NCBI RefSeq assembly: GCF_001039355.2
Contig: NW_019774925.1
Location: 176,488-238,487, forward strand
Direction: 5' to 3'
DNA: 62,000 nt
DNA from: Lingula anatina
Taxonomy: Eukaryota > Brachiopoda > Lingulata > Lingulida > Lingulidae
Shown here: piece after piece, positions 1 through 14,600 of the stretch
How positions within the stretch are numbered: position 1 is the first letter of the stretch
How the letters are laid out: every line of letters starts with the position of its first letter
Made by a program: the position numbers and the translations under genes
The notes under the pieces: model-generated
Seen by the model: the letters and a program-made list of their open reading frames with translations, nothing else
Database searches by the model: none
What the model was told of the DNA's origin: nothing

Positions 1-93
1 AGTGCACACTATTAATTATTCATTAATTTATTTCAGTGTTCTTTAATGCAGTATAAACACATCATTACTACATCCTTTCATTAAGACATATAC

Positions 94-199
<106 letters not shown>

Positions 200-1060
200 A
201 ATGTCAAATGCATTTTTGATACAATACCATACAATTTATTTAATACATAAACCATTTAATGCATTATTACATTACTGTAAATGTATAAATTAAAAGGAAA
301 CATTAGGTTTGCAGCTATTCGGCGACTGCTTGTTTGGGAAGTCATAAATTCTTGACAACAATAAACCAACATACGAAGCACAAGCCCATAGGGTTTACAT
401 ATAGATTGTAGAATATACTCTTATTACTAATTATGAGTACTAGTACTATATGACTGTGGAGTAGGGGCAAGCTAATGAGAATAACAGCCAAACAAAACCA
501 ATTTGATGTACACTGGACATACTCTTCACGAACTGGGTAAAAAAAAAAAAAAGGCATCACCTGATGGATGATACCTAATACCTTGAGCTCTGCTTTCAGT
601 TAAACCTGATAAAAACTGTTAATGAACCTGACAGTTCCTCAGTAGTCAAACAGAGATTCAAGATTCATTCACAGGAATATTGCCATATATCAAGAGGGGA
701 TACCTATCAGTAGGTCTAGATTTAGTTGCTAACACTTGTCCAAACAAAGAACAAAGCCAGAATTTTGAGTTAAGGCATGCAATAATATACAGTGTACAGT
801 TTACATCAACAACATGCTGCTGTTGTCAAGGAGCAGAGAGAAAGTGTGAATACTCCTCTCCACAGTAATATTTACTTTTTATGTAACACAGCTAATGCAA
901 CAGTCAACTTTGAATTAAGTTTCACAAAGGTTGGATGTGCTCTTTTTTGTTGTTGTTCCCTGTTTTTGAGGTACAATGGAAATTTTACAATCCAGCCTTT
1001 ATTTAACCTTTGTTATTTATTGTATTATCTGTGTGAAATATGTTGCCTTCTGAGTCCCAC

Positions 1061-1169
1061 CTTCAAGAAATGCTGCAATAGCTTGGTCTATGTTGTACTC
1101 ATAATACTGAAGGACAAGAATGATCTCGTTGTTGCTTCTGCCTGGCACCACTTCACGTACTGCTTGAAT
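1061..1169 (-). CDS. SPATS2: SPATS2-like coding exon 3
   Basis: 109-nt exon with acceptor ATTTTAG and donor GTGGGA. It encodes IQAVREVVPGRSNNEIILVL, then QYYEYNIDQAIAAFLE plus one base. The SNNEIILVLQ signature and the spacing to AFxE match the UBA-like helices of SPATS2. No further SPATS2 exon is seen between position 1 and 1060. Confidence 0.9.
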
Positions 1170-4100
1170 CTAAAATATACAAAACATTTAAGGAAAAAAA
1201 GAATATCAGTGATTTTTGACACAAGTCATCACACAAAAGCCAATCAAAGTCTGATGACTTTCAACATACATAGCCGAATAATGTTGAATATTTAGCATAT
1301 TTCAAGTTAAAAAGGTAAATATAGGAAGATAGGCATGGGAATTTGCTTGAATCATAAAAATGTTTCATTTTAAAAAGATTATTTGCTTCATACTTTTTGC
1401 ACACACAGAAGTTAATGTGTGTGTGTGTGTGTGGTTGGGGAGGGGGTAAGTACATAGTTTGTAAACAATGTGGAAGAACAATTCTCTGTGGTCCTCACAC
1501 CCTCCTTTATACTTTCATTTAATGGAGGGGGGGGAGCATATTACGAGGGTACAGTATTCCGAATAACTAAAGGAGCTTTGACCTGATATCAACTGCAATT
1601 CGGAATGTTTGAGGGTGTGCTGTTCCCAAGTTTCGCTTTCTTGAAGGTCCACTATTCCCAAAAAGTTTATTGATGTGATAGCTGCACTAATATGTATTGT
1701 ATTAGTTGCATTATCAGGGCTCTGACCTCCATGTCTAAGAAGTACATTTAATTTATCTTTGTGCTGTTTGTGCCATATCTGTACCTTCGTAATAGCAGAC
1801 CCTCTTAATAGTGGACCTTCGTAATAGGACCCTTGGAATATAGAAACACACCCATTTAATGTAAATTAAATGTCCATGAACAAGTTTTCAAAAAATTCAA
1901 ACCATCAACTTCATTTCACTCACAGTTGGAAAACTTGTTCAAAGTTTCATTGCTTTGGAGAAAGTTTTCTGGTTTTTATTTTCTATCAGCTTTCAGATCA
2001 AAAATAACAATTTTCTTGGTCTGTCTGCTGTTTCGGCACAACCCAGTGATTGAGTTTCCGGCTGAAACCACCTGTTTGCATTTTCAGACATTACAAGCTA
2101 GACTATAACCTCATTTTTTTCTTGCTTCCTGTTGAAATTAAAGACCATAAATTGCACTTTACGGGTAACATTCCACAAATCAACGGAAGAAACAGAAGCT
2201 AAAATATTCACTACTATAAAAACTTTTTCAGTCTAATAAATAACGCTGTACATGTACAAATTCTTCATGTTAGACTTGGGTGTGAATATATTTAAATAAT
2301 TTTCTTAACACTGAGACAAGATCAGATATTTAACTACCTGAGTGAATTGCTAATTAGACATCAAATTCCATTAAGCCTGAATTATGTGATACAAATGCAA
2401 ACATACATGTTATGAATAAGATAATTTTAAGTATATCTTAGAAGCATTAACTTGTGTATACTGCATGTAAATTTTGTTTAACACTTTAAAGAGAATATAT
2501 CATTTATCCTTGCATCAAACACGCCTCTTGACAGCTATAAATCTCTTCCATGTTTTCAATCAATAAAACAAATTATAAATTCAATTATACATGTATATAC
2601 TAAATCATACAATAAAGAGAAAATCAAAAACAGCCCACGTGTAATATATTTTAATGTTATTCCACCTACTTCCTAAATAAACCAACTCTCACATCTCCTT
2701 TATCAATCTGATTATATCCAGACTCAACTTCCCCACTGCAATCATCCCTCTATGCAGGCATTAGGAATGGGGCCATCTTTCCAATACTTGAGTCCTTTCT
2801 ATGAATGCTATCTGTGTGTATCACACAAATTCAACAGCACAAAATTACAATTAATGAGAGATGGTCCCCATCCCAGATCCTTGTACTAGTATTGGAGAGA
2901 CTGGAGGACCGCAAAAGATCTGGATTTAGGATTGCTGTCATATGTAATTTAACTGCATTTGCAGTTTTCTTTCTGTTCAAACAAAGACCACATTCAACAC
3001 TTATTCAAAGATAACCATTTTTGACAAACGCCAAGAAGAAGTCATCAATTTCTAAGAAGTTTATAAAAACCCATTTAGTTGTAAACAACTAAACATGACT
3101 ATATGTGACATACATCTGACAATTAAATAACATTTTTTGGAGTCCCATCCCTTAATTCTATAAAGAACAAAAATTATTTTCTTCAAATGTCATTCTAAGC
3201 ACACTTCACTTAAAATTTCCGTGCCCATAAAGCAGTGGGTACAACTCACTTTTTCTTTCACTCCTTCTTGCGCTGGTTGGGCCATCACTGCCTTGGTTCT
3301 TGTGTCAAACAAAAGGCCTTGATCTGTAACTAATAACAAAGGCACAATTAGACAAACTGAAATCAGTGAAATTTAATGTGTACAAACATAATGAATAACA
3401 AGTTGAGAACCACTGTATTTCTTCTCAATCACTTTATATCTCAGCACCGTGAAATCCAGGTGTGTGGATGTGTGTGCGCGCGCTCGCGCGTATACATGCA
3501 CATATGTGTGAACAGAGCTCAGGCTTGTGACTCTGATGCTGAAATTGCTATAAAGTTCACATAACATGCACAACACCTCATTCCTACAAAACATGTCCTG
3601 ACACATAACAGTTCATAGTAGGAGATAGTTTGCCTACATGTAAAACAGTTGTGACCTATAGCACTTTGCCCTGCAGTATATTTAGCCTTTATCATAAGGC
3701 TAATAAGCAGTGAACTTCCCATAACTGAAGTAAGTACCCTTCCATTATTACCTCTAAATTTTCACATACTAGTACTACTACTTTTAAAAGTAAACTACAA
3801 TCAACACTTTTTATAAGATATAATTTTAATTTTTATAAGATATAATTTTAAATGTCATAAAGAAATTTGTTAAAATGCTATATCATATATTTAGATATCA
3901 GAGCTCGCAATATACCTAAAGCAATGACAAAAATCAGACATAGTTGTGTAAAACTTCTTGACATTGAAACATTCCTCCTGGGTGGCAGCAATATAATTGA
4001 AAAGCAGGCCATGTACCTTACAGTTCTATTCTATCCATTAAAAGCACCACGAATGCTTTAAATTATTCCAAAATTACTTATCAGATAGATCAATATTTTC

Positions 4101-5612
4101 CCATTGAAAAGATGGGAGTCAATGCCATAGGTACCAGTTTGAACCCTTCACGAGCTCACATTGTTATCAGTGAAGTAAGGATTACATGTATATTTACAAA
4201 CATATATCAGCTTTTATAAACAATTGGAACTGCAAAGTTCACACAAAGCAGCTGAGGCATCCCATTCCAGTACAAATCTGTTTTTCCAAAAATTAAACAT
4301 AATGAGTCATTAATTCCAGGTAAATGAATTGCACTTCTGGTTAATTGTGTCCTTATATGCTACAACAGTCAAGGTTTCACACACCAAAAATAATTAAGAC
4401 TCTTAGGGTCATATTTATAGCACTTTTAAATTAAATTGATGTCAACTGGGGTCAAAGATGTGGTAGGTAAAAAGAAATAGAAATCAGGACAAAGAAATTG
4501 CCACCCCTTTCTTGTTTTTAATCCATCAAAATGACAAGTTCCATGTAATTTTTCAGCATGCAAGATCTGTTTTCAGAGCAGAGCAGCATGGAAACTTTTC
4601 ACCACAGCTTACATCAATTTAATCAGACAAGCAATAGAAAATGTTTGATTAGCGTCTGGCCAATCAACAGCTTTCAGACTATGCTCCGATGTTTCTGATA
4701 TTTGGCTAAAACGAAAATTATGTAAACTTTTATTCCCCTTATTAGCTGCAAGACATTATTTCCCCTAGTATCAACGTAACTCTTTTTCTTCTAACCCACT
4801 CAATACTTCCAGCTACACATCGTCCCATGCATGCTTTCTCGTTTGTTAAAAACCACGTAAACCGCAGCATGAGAAGCCACACGGCATGCATTAACATGTA
4901 GACAGAACTATGTGCCATAAGGCTGCCATAAAAAAGGCTAGTTCACCTCAGTAGTCCATTCATAAAAGAATTACATGCAACTGGCTCTGTGTATCACTTC
5001 ACTGAAGTGTATGGCAACTTTTCAAAGCACTGCTGATACCTAAACAACAAGGCTAATCACAGGCTATGTGCATTAAAAAATTTACATACACTGTCGATGA
5101 GGATAATTTACTTTGAGTGAAGAAAATTTTTTAATTTAAGTGTTGTTGTATCTTTTACAATGCAACAAGGGTAATTCTGTTCAATAAAACGTATACTAGC
5201 AAGAATCCTCTCACAATACAGTAACTCACACCTTCAATCATCATCTCAAACAAAGATAACCATTTCTATGCACTTTCATACAATATTATGTTAATGCCCA
5301 TTATAGAACCCCTTAGATTAAGACTTGGACATAAAACAATATGTACAGACACATCTGTGTCTGTACATAAAAATGAGAAAACTCAGTGACTCTACCACAG
5401 TAAACCTCAAACATGTGCGATACTAATCAAACCAAACATTGCCAGTAGTTAAACCCTCCTGCTCTGTCCAGACCAGACAACAGAACTTTACGTTGCTAGT
5501 CATAAATGTTTTTTACTTTGTTGGATTACTCAAATGTCATTAATATTGTCTCCACATAGTGCGAGCACTGGTTTTTAACAAGCATCTCCTCTCCCCTCTT
5601 AGAGTGCGCGCG

Positions 5613-5663
<51 letters not shown>

Positions 5664-8600
5664 TACAAGTCACATGAAGAGGTTCTCCCACCTGTCTCAT
5701 ATACCCCAAGTGATCCAATTAGTTTCAACTTAAAAGCTGGTATAAAGCACTTTTTTGTAACAGTATAACATTGTCAGCTAGTTCTGACACGATAATATTA
5801 CAAAGTGTTCTCTAATCTACAATTTTCATGGCACAGCAGTCACCAGACAACCCCTAGACCCTGTCTGAAGTCTTTTAAAAGTACTGTGTTCACACAAATC
5901 CATTTAGAGCCATCCAGGCCAGATCTTGGTTTGATTATGCTAAGCTGTAACAAATGTGTATGTATCAAATATTAGAACAGCACTGTCCCATCCTCTGCAT
6001 CATCAATGTTCTCCTCTTGATCACTTAATTTACACTCAAGACAGAACTGAGGACTGTTTCAAGTGAAAGTGTGTTAACACCTTATCTGACCACTAAAGGG
6101 ATATATTCTGATCTTGGATGCAATGTTCTATCTGGACACTGCCACTGATGACCTATATAGTACAATCTACATCAATGGCCATTGAACTGGACACTTAACT
6201 TCTGGTATTACACTGACCTACAGATTACACTCTGCAGAAACTTCTTCAGCTACTTGCCTAGCTCTCATAATGGGCGTGGCTACATACTCATGCTGTATAT
6301 AAAAAGCTTTCTTCACTGATATGGTCCTGTTGAAAGTAAATAAATTAAGACTTCACAGGCATGCTGATTATATAGAATCAAAAGCAAGCTGGATGTTTAC
6401 CTGACTTATGGCAATGAACTACTGTTATGTCAGTGTCTCTGCTATACTTGCTTGCCACAGGCTCAATAACAAAAGGAGAAGTCTGCCCAGTAGAATTCAA
6501 CAGTAGACTAAACACACTGGACTGGAGCTTACCCACTTTGACTTACTTGAGCGGCTGGATTGGAAACACAATCTTCAGTCAAAATAGACCAGACTTTTGG
6601 TTTTAATTTAGTTAAGGTTAGGCTTTATTTCCTATCCTTATACTAAAGTGCCTTGACAAGTCTGCCTACTGTATAAAACCCTTACTACCAACAGCCGCCA
6701 GTGAACCCGACTGCCACATGTACGGAGCAGTAGTGGCTTAATTCAAAAAACATTTATGAAGGTCTATGAAAGTTATTTCATTCTCGCTACAGTTAACTCC
6801 CCATGGAGACCCTAACTACCACTTAAAGACATTGATAGAGGAACAAAATTAAAAACAACAAAATCAGCTGATAGTAGACTACAGACATTCCCGAAGCACA
6901 TTGCTAGTAATAACAATCATGATAGGAATTGAAATTAATTTCAAACAAATCTGCTTTAAGAGAACAGAGCATACATCATTAATTTCTATATATATCAAGG
7001 TGAATCTTATAGTTAAAATAGGTAAAAACATTGTTTTAAAATGATTTCTTCACTACGTTATCAGTCTTATTACACCTCTACAGACATGTGCATCCAATAT
7101 TTTGTCAGCTTTGCAATTTATTTCTGAACCCGAGCAGAAAAGTGGCAGACTCCAAAACTCACAACTGGGAAGAAAATGATTTGAGCTTGCAGAATCAGGA
7201 TCGAGGTCCAAGGTCTACTTTCAACGACTGGATCAGCTTTAATTTTCACTGACAGATTAAAATCAGTCCTGTGGTGCTCATCACTACTCCTATCAAAAGC
7301 ACATTGGACTTTATACCCTTCCAAAGAAAACAGGGCATTATTTGGTAAAGAAAAAACTTAACTCTTCTTTTTAATGACTGTCATGTCTAACTAGGTATAG
7401 GTATAATGATGAAACCAATAAGCTGCGAATGCACATTAAATATTTTCTTTTGACAGTTACAACGTTAACACTTACCATAACAATTCTAGCCATTCAATTA
7501 CAACAGTGATGGTAATAGAAGTCTATCATAAATCTAAAATCCATATCACAAAACTGAAATTTGCACTATGTAATAAAAAGCTTCCAGACTCAGAGTAATC
7601 AATAAGAGTGTGTTTTCACAACTTAACGCTCTATATTGAAATCTAGAAAGACACCCAACACACTACTAGTACCTGCTCAGCGTCAAATGGTACAATGTTC
7701 ACTGTGAAGTTAGATTAGTGCATATGATTAACAACACTAGGAGACAAAGTTCAATATGACATGTATTATATATATGTAGAAGATCAAGTCAACAAATCTT
7801 GAACACAAATTTGCTTTTTCGTGGATAATCAGTATTTCACTATTAACACTTGCCTGTTGATCATTAACACCATTCCATAATAGGAAATACTTTTAAATTA
7901 ACTCCATCCTTCATATACATGCTCATACTCAGAACAAATTTTTCACTGCACCAAGATTTTGTAAAATATATATATTCATTTTTGGACTTTACCTGAGATG
8001 ACCATTTAAATCAAAACTGACAAATTAAGGACAAGCAATTAATGCCACATGCTCTGTGTCCTCATCCAGACACCTTCAGAAACATTCTGACAATCTGAAG
8101 TACATGGAGATCTACATCAATAACCTCACAGCATCCTCAGAGTGCATCATAAATCATTCCCCATAGAAAGGTTAGCAACAAGTAGTGCGAATTGCCCTGG
8201 TGGCTATCTACTAAATTTATCTGTAAATCAACCACATAGCATACAAAACATCCTGTGAGAGATGAAAATCTGAAGCATGCTGGCCATGATTAGGCTCATT
8301 GGTTTAATGAAGAGCATACAAAAGATACTCAAAAGTAACTGTGTTTTATACATTTGACAAGCAGTCCTGCAATTTAATACAGGGGTTAACTGCTCTATCC
8401 TGCCACAATCCCATCATCGAAGACAGTTCCACATTTTGTCTCTGGTTTGGAGGAATGTCACTTCACTTGATCATGACTCATGGACACTTCTCAGGAGCAC
8501 CTTGGCAGTGTTTTCATACAAAACCAGAGTGGTTCACTTGGTTCATCAGGGTATTATTACACATATGAAATGCTCTTGTAATTTCAGTGTCATACTCCTA

Positions 8601-11600
8601 AATTGAGCTAAATTGAGCTGCACATTTGAAACAGAAATTAAGAAAAATAACAAGCATAAAACACTTTTTTACAGACCCCAGAAAAAAGTCAAGCATTAAA
8701 ATGAAGCTTCCCTTCTGAAACAATCAATGCATGAAAGTTGGCAGGTGTCATTTTATCCCAACACAAAAAGAAACAATTAGAACACCCTCCTTTCTTGCAA
8801 TAACCAGAATATATCCTTACTGTCTCAAGCATTCAAAACCCTTCTTAACCCCCCCCTCCAAAACACACATATACATTAGCAAAAATCATCTTCTGACAAA
8901 ATTTTCAAGTTTTTACAGTACACACACAAACTGATGAACAATCTATAAATCAAGAAAAACAAGCTGTGCTGCTGTTCACTTCAATTCATGAAAAAAGTTT
9001 GTCATGTTTGTTAAGGCAGCACACCATAGTCAAGTCAGGATACGCAAATCCTCTACCTGTCACTGAATTACCAAATTGATTTCACACTAAAATCAATACT
9101 TTTCTATTTCTGCTGCCTCAGCCAAACATTAATGAAAACATGAGACTTGGTTTGACATGCAATTAATCCATCCATTATTTATTTGATAAAGATGGTAGTT
9201 TTCATGGCAAGCCAATGCTTTTTATAACTCTTTAGCAACCCTAGAACAATTACCACACCAAATATTCTCTGAAAGTAAAATCTGCTCAAAATTGATCTGC
9301 TTACCTTTAAAAGACTGCATAATTTGTTGATCATATTCTACTTGAGTACACTTTCATTTTGACTCCTAAAAGAGGGCCCATTCAGTAATTCTCTCAGCAT
9401 TGGAATGTTTTCAAAGAATATTCCCTTATCTTATCTTGGGTCTTAACACAATGATTTGTCCTAATGCAAAACAGGTGTTTTAAACATTAACTAAAACACT
9501 TTAATCTTACCAGCATGAGCATGTGTCCGTGTGATAAGTTGTCAAAGGATCATACTTAAATTAGCACCAAGGCTTCTCTCCAGGCTGGGGTAGCTTACAG
9601 CACCTGTTGCTAAAATATAGCACCTTAGAAGAACTCATTTGCCTCAAACTGTCTGATAAAGCAGTGTATTTTTAAGGAAAAAAGGTGCATTCACAATGTC
9701 AAGTGACACCAATTCATTCCTATGCCTTTAACCTGATGTCATTAATAAGTTTTAGTGATCAACATGATATGTCAACCCAGTAGTGAACCCCCCCCCCCTC
9801 AACACTGCTACATTCAACCCAGCAGTGTTCAAGCTAGACGGGCAACAGAATGTTATGAATTTGATCTGGTAACACATTTGACATTATTAAAAGACCATAT
9901 TTTAAGACAAAAAGCAAGTAATGAAACATGTCACAGTTAGTTTCAACACTGTTTTCAAACCTATCAACCTTACAATGTTAAGCCATGTATGAAAAACATA
10001 AGGATAATAGAAAAGCTAATCAAACAGAAAGTAATTCTAGAGGTATTTTTGGTTTTTATCAAACATGATAGGATACAGATGGCTGTATTTCCAGTGAAGA
10101 TGAGACCAAAACTTTTTTTAGCATTATTCTTATTCTAAAAAGGTATGTCACACTGTAGATTTACATATTTTTTCACTGACAAATACCGAATACATACCAG
10201 TACTTCACGTAGAACTAGAAAAGCACTCAGAGATCGCAATTTCAATTGGGACAAATAATTAATTAACTATAAAATTATTAATTATTACCAAAATTCAATC
10301 ATTTCTTCCTCGGCCCCTTTGTGACCTATCCTAAAATGTTTGTCAAGGTACATACCAGAATGACATGCAGCCCAATAAGATCCCTATGTAAGGCAAATAA
10401 ATTAAATTAAAATGTTTTGTATTCTCCCATATACAAGATACTTTCCCCTGTGCAAGTTAGTTAATAAAAGATGTTACTGACAATAGATTCTATAAGTAAA
10501 AATGCTTATTATGGATGTGATTAATCTATTCATAATCTAAAATTGTCTGTGACTTTGGATGTCAATCTTGCCTAGGCAGATTCTAAACTTGTCTGGATTT
10601 CAATATTGCCTGTGACATATGCAGACACAGTTTTGCGCCTGTGTATAAAAATTGGTAGTAGGTACATAACAAGGGCATAACATATTCAGGTGAGACGGTG
10701 GAGGTTGCAATCAAACATCTCTTCTTCGAGTTACAACTAAAACCCTTTTTAATTAAAACTTTCTGATAATAACATGTAACGCCTTTTCCCTTTCCTCAAC
10801 CACCAAGGATTTCAATATAGTGGTAATCATCAAACCAAATTCTGAACTAGAGGATCAGAGNCCCCCCCCTCCAAAACACACACATACATTAGCAAAAATC
10901 ATCTTCTGACAAAATTTTCAAGTTTTTGCAGTACACAAACAAACTGATGAACAATCTATAAATCAAGAAAAACAAGCTGTGCTGCTGTTCACTTCAATTC
11001 ATGAAAAAAGTTTGTCATGTTTGTTAAGGCAGCACACCATAGTCAAGTCAGGATACGCAAATCCTCTACCTGTCACTGAATTACCAAATTGATTTCACAC
11101 TAAAATCAATACTTTTCTATTTCTGCTGCCTCAGCCAAACATTAATGAAAACATGAGACTTGGGTTGACATGCAATTAATCCATCCATTATTTATTTGAT
11201 AAAGATGGTAGTTTTCATGGCAAGCCAATGCATTTTATAACTCTTTAGCAACCCTAGAACAATTACCACACCAAATATTCTCTGAAAGTAAAATCTGCTC
11301 AAAATTGATCTGCTTACCTTTAAAAGACTGCATAATTTGTTGATCATATTCTACTTGAGTACACTTTCATTTTGACTCCTAAAAGAGGGCCCATTCAGTA
11401 ATTCTCTCAGCATTGGAATGTTTTCAAAGAATATTCCCTTATCTTATCTTGGGTCTTAACACAATGATTTGTCCTAATGCAAAACAGGTGTTTTAAAACT
11501 TAACTAAAACACTTTAATCTTACCAGCACGAGCATGTGTCTGTGTGATAAGTTGTCAAAGGATCATACTTAAATTAGCACCAAGGCTTCTCTCCAGGCTG

Positions 11601-14600
11601 GGGTAGCTTACATCACCTGTTGCTAAAATATAGCACCTTAGAAGAACTCATTTGCCTCAAACTGTATGATAAAGCAGTGTATTTTGAAGGAAAAAGGTGC
11701 ATTAATAAATATCATTAATAAATAAATGTCAAGTGACACCAATTCATTCCTATGCCTTTAACCTGATGTCATTAATAAGTTTTAGTGATTAACATGACCA
11801 ACCCAGTAGTGGACCTCCTCCCCCCCCACCCCCCCCACCCCCCAACACTGCTATATTCAACCCAGGAGTGCTCAAGCTAGAGAAGCGACAGAATGTTATG
11901 AATTTAATCTGGTAACACATTTGACATTATTAAAAGACCATATTTTAAGACAAAAAGCAAGTAATGAAACATGTCACAGTTAGTTTCAACACTGTTTTTA
12001 AACCTATCAACCTTACAATATTAAGCCATGTATGAAAAACATAAGGATAATAGAAAAGCTAATCAAACAGAAAATAATTCTAGTGGTATTTTTGGTTTTT
12101 ATCAAACATGATAGGATACAGATGGCTGTATTTCCAGTGAAGATGAGACCAAAACTTTTTTTAGCATTATTCTTATTCTAAAAAGGTATGTCACACTGTA
12201 GATTTACATATTTTTTTTCACTGACAAATAACGAATACATACCAGTACTTCATGTAGAACTAGGAAAGCACTCAGAGATCGCAATTTCAATTGGGACAAA
12301 TAATTAAGTAATAATTAACTATAAAATTATTAATTATTACCAAAATTCAATCATTTCTTCCTCGGCCCCTTTGTGACCTATCCTAAAATGTTTGTCAAGG
12401 TACATACCAGAATGACATGCAGCCCAAGAAGACCCCTATGTAAGGCAAATAAATTAAATTAAAATGTTTTATATTCTCCCATATACAAGATACTTTCCCA
12501 TGTGCAAGTTAGTTAAGGCTTATTATGGATGTGATTAATCTATTCATAATCTAAAATTGTCTGCAATTTTGGATGTCAATCTTGCCTAGGCCGATTCTAC
12601 ACTTGTCTGGATTTCAATATTGCCTGTGACATATGCAGACACAGTTTTGCGCCTGTGTATAAAAATTGGTAGTAGGTACATAACAAGAGGATAACATACT
12701 CAGGTGAGACGGTGGAGGTTGCAATCAAACATCTCTTCTTCGAGTTACAACTAAAACCCTTTTTAATTAAAACTTTCTGATGATAACATGTAATGCCTTC
12801 TCCCTTTCCTCAACCACCAAAGGTTTCAATATAGTGGTAATCATTAAACCAAATTCTGAAAAATAATGGTACCTATCTTGTTTCCATAAAATTAAGAAAA
12901 AGGTTGGGGTATCAACAATAAAAAAATGTTAAAAGACACTTATTTTTTTCATTTATAAACTATAACAGATGTGTACTTACTTGGTCAGTATCTTTAAATC
13001 AACCTGTCTTCTATGCTATAGCAACATCATTCTTCCTTGAGGATACAATTTTTTCTGATAGTATGCATCAATCATTGTTGTAAGTCAGTGACACAGTTAA
13101 AGATTTCAACATAAAACAGGGTGTTATACATGAGGTAAGCTGATTAATATTTCAACAGGTGAATAATATACATCAACACACCTATATGATATTGTGAGTG
13201 GTAGGATTCAAAGTGTTAATTCATATAAGCAAAGAAAAATGTGTTCCTTAATTTTAGAGCACATAAATGCCTCCGTAATTGTCTCTATGCAAATCCTAAT
13301 CTTTACTAATATCAATATCTCATCCTTTTGCTTGACCTTTTAAGTCAATTGCCAGAAAGACACTTACCAATTTAAATTGACCAGATAATTTGGATACAAG
13401 CTAAAAATTTTGTAAATCAACAATAAATAGTACTAAATAATATATCAAATACAGCTTTATTCTGGTCCATACAACATCAGAACAAAAATTATTGAATTAC
13501 CTAATACTAGGTTTGCAAAAATTAATGTTATGTAAATGTAGTATAATTAATAGCACCACAAAACCAAGGTATTCATTAGACATATTACTCAACAGATAGC
13601 ATCAGATAAATCAGGAAGTCAGGTTTAAGTGAAAACATATCTGTTGCACCATCATTGTTTGGCAAAAGTCACGGTATATGCATTTAACCAGAGTCGTGAC
13701 TTTTAAGACTAAATAACACCGTGACTCACACTGTTAATAATCATATTACTGGGCAGTGCCAAAATATTGAATCTATCAATGAAGTAAGTTTATTGTTCGA
13801 AAGAATCACACTTTCTTTCATAAAAATGATTCAACCCTCTCCCATCCGCTGACAATCATCTCACCAGATTCTATATTTCTTATCATAATTTTTAGAATAG
13901 ATAAGATGGCAATGTACTTGGGGTTACATAATTTTGTAAGAAACATATATTAATGTTAATGATTTGTACATAACATTTTAGGGTCTTTTCACCCAAAAAA
14001 CATTCATTTTGATTTTCTATGGCAATAATTAGAAGTTTGCATAAGACAGCCATCATAACAACTTAGACCAAAGGCTGATCTGATTCATAACAATTGTTTG
14101 TTCACAGAAACATTCTTGCTTTAACATAATGTGGATAAAGATGCTGAATAAAAACCCACTCCCTGGTCTACATATCATAACTCTTCATAATTTGTGTTCA
14201 GACATTTGAACAGCTAGTAAAAAGTAATACATAAATCACACTTTACACAATAAGTTAACCATTTCCTGGCAGTTATAATACCTCCCCTTTCTTGTTTTTG
14301 CTCTTGTTCAACTCCATGATGTCCTTGTAAATGTCAGTAAAAAAAACTGTCAAACAGGCAAGGCTGTCATGAACAGGTGATGTTTCATCAAACATGGAAC
14401 AAAATAGTGAAATATATAAAATGCACACTTCAGATCTGCTGAAGTGACTGTTTGTATTTATCTTTAGTTACTAGTTTTATATATTAAAAAGTTTCAGTGT
14501 GTTATCCCTACATTTACCACATGGAAAATGAGTTATCAACATTTGAAATATATTTTCAATTACCCCCACCTTATCTACAAGCTATCAGATGACAGTTCTG

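Noticed and set aside
792-1295. 167-codon plus-strand open frame
   Set aside because: Antisense shadow over the SPATS2-like exon at 1061-1169, which has matching splice sites and family similarity.
10850-10857. CTAGAGGATC as plasmid polylinker contamination
   Set aside because: Only ten bases match the polylinker I remember, and the sequence diverges afterwards. The same longer word occurs elsewhere in the window in apparently genomic context, so a repeat is more likely.
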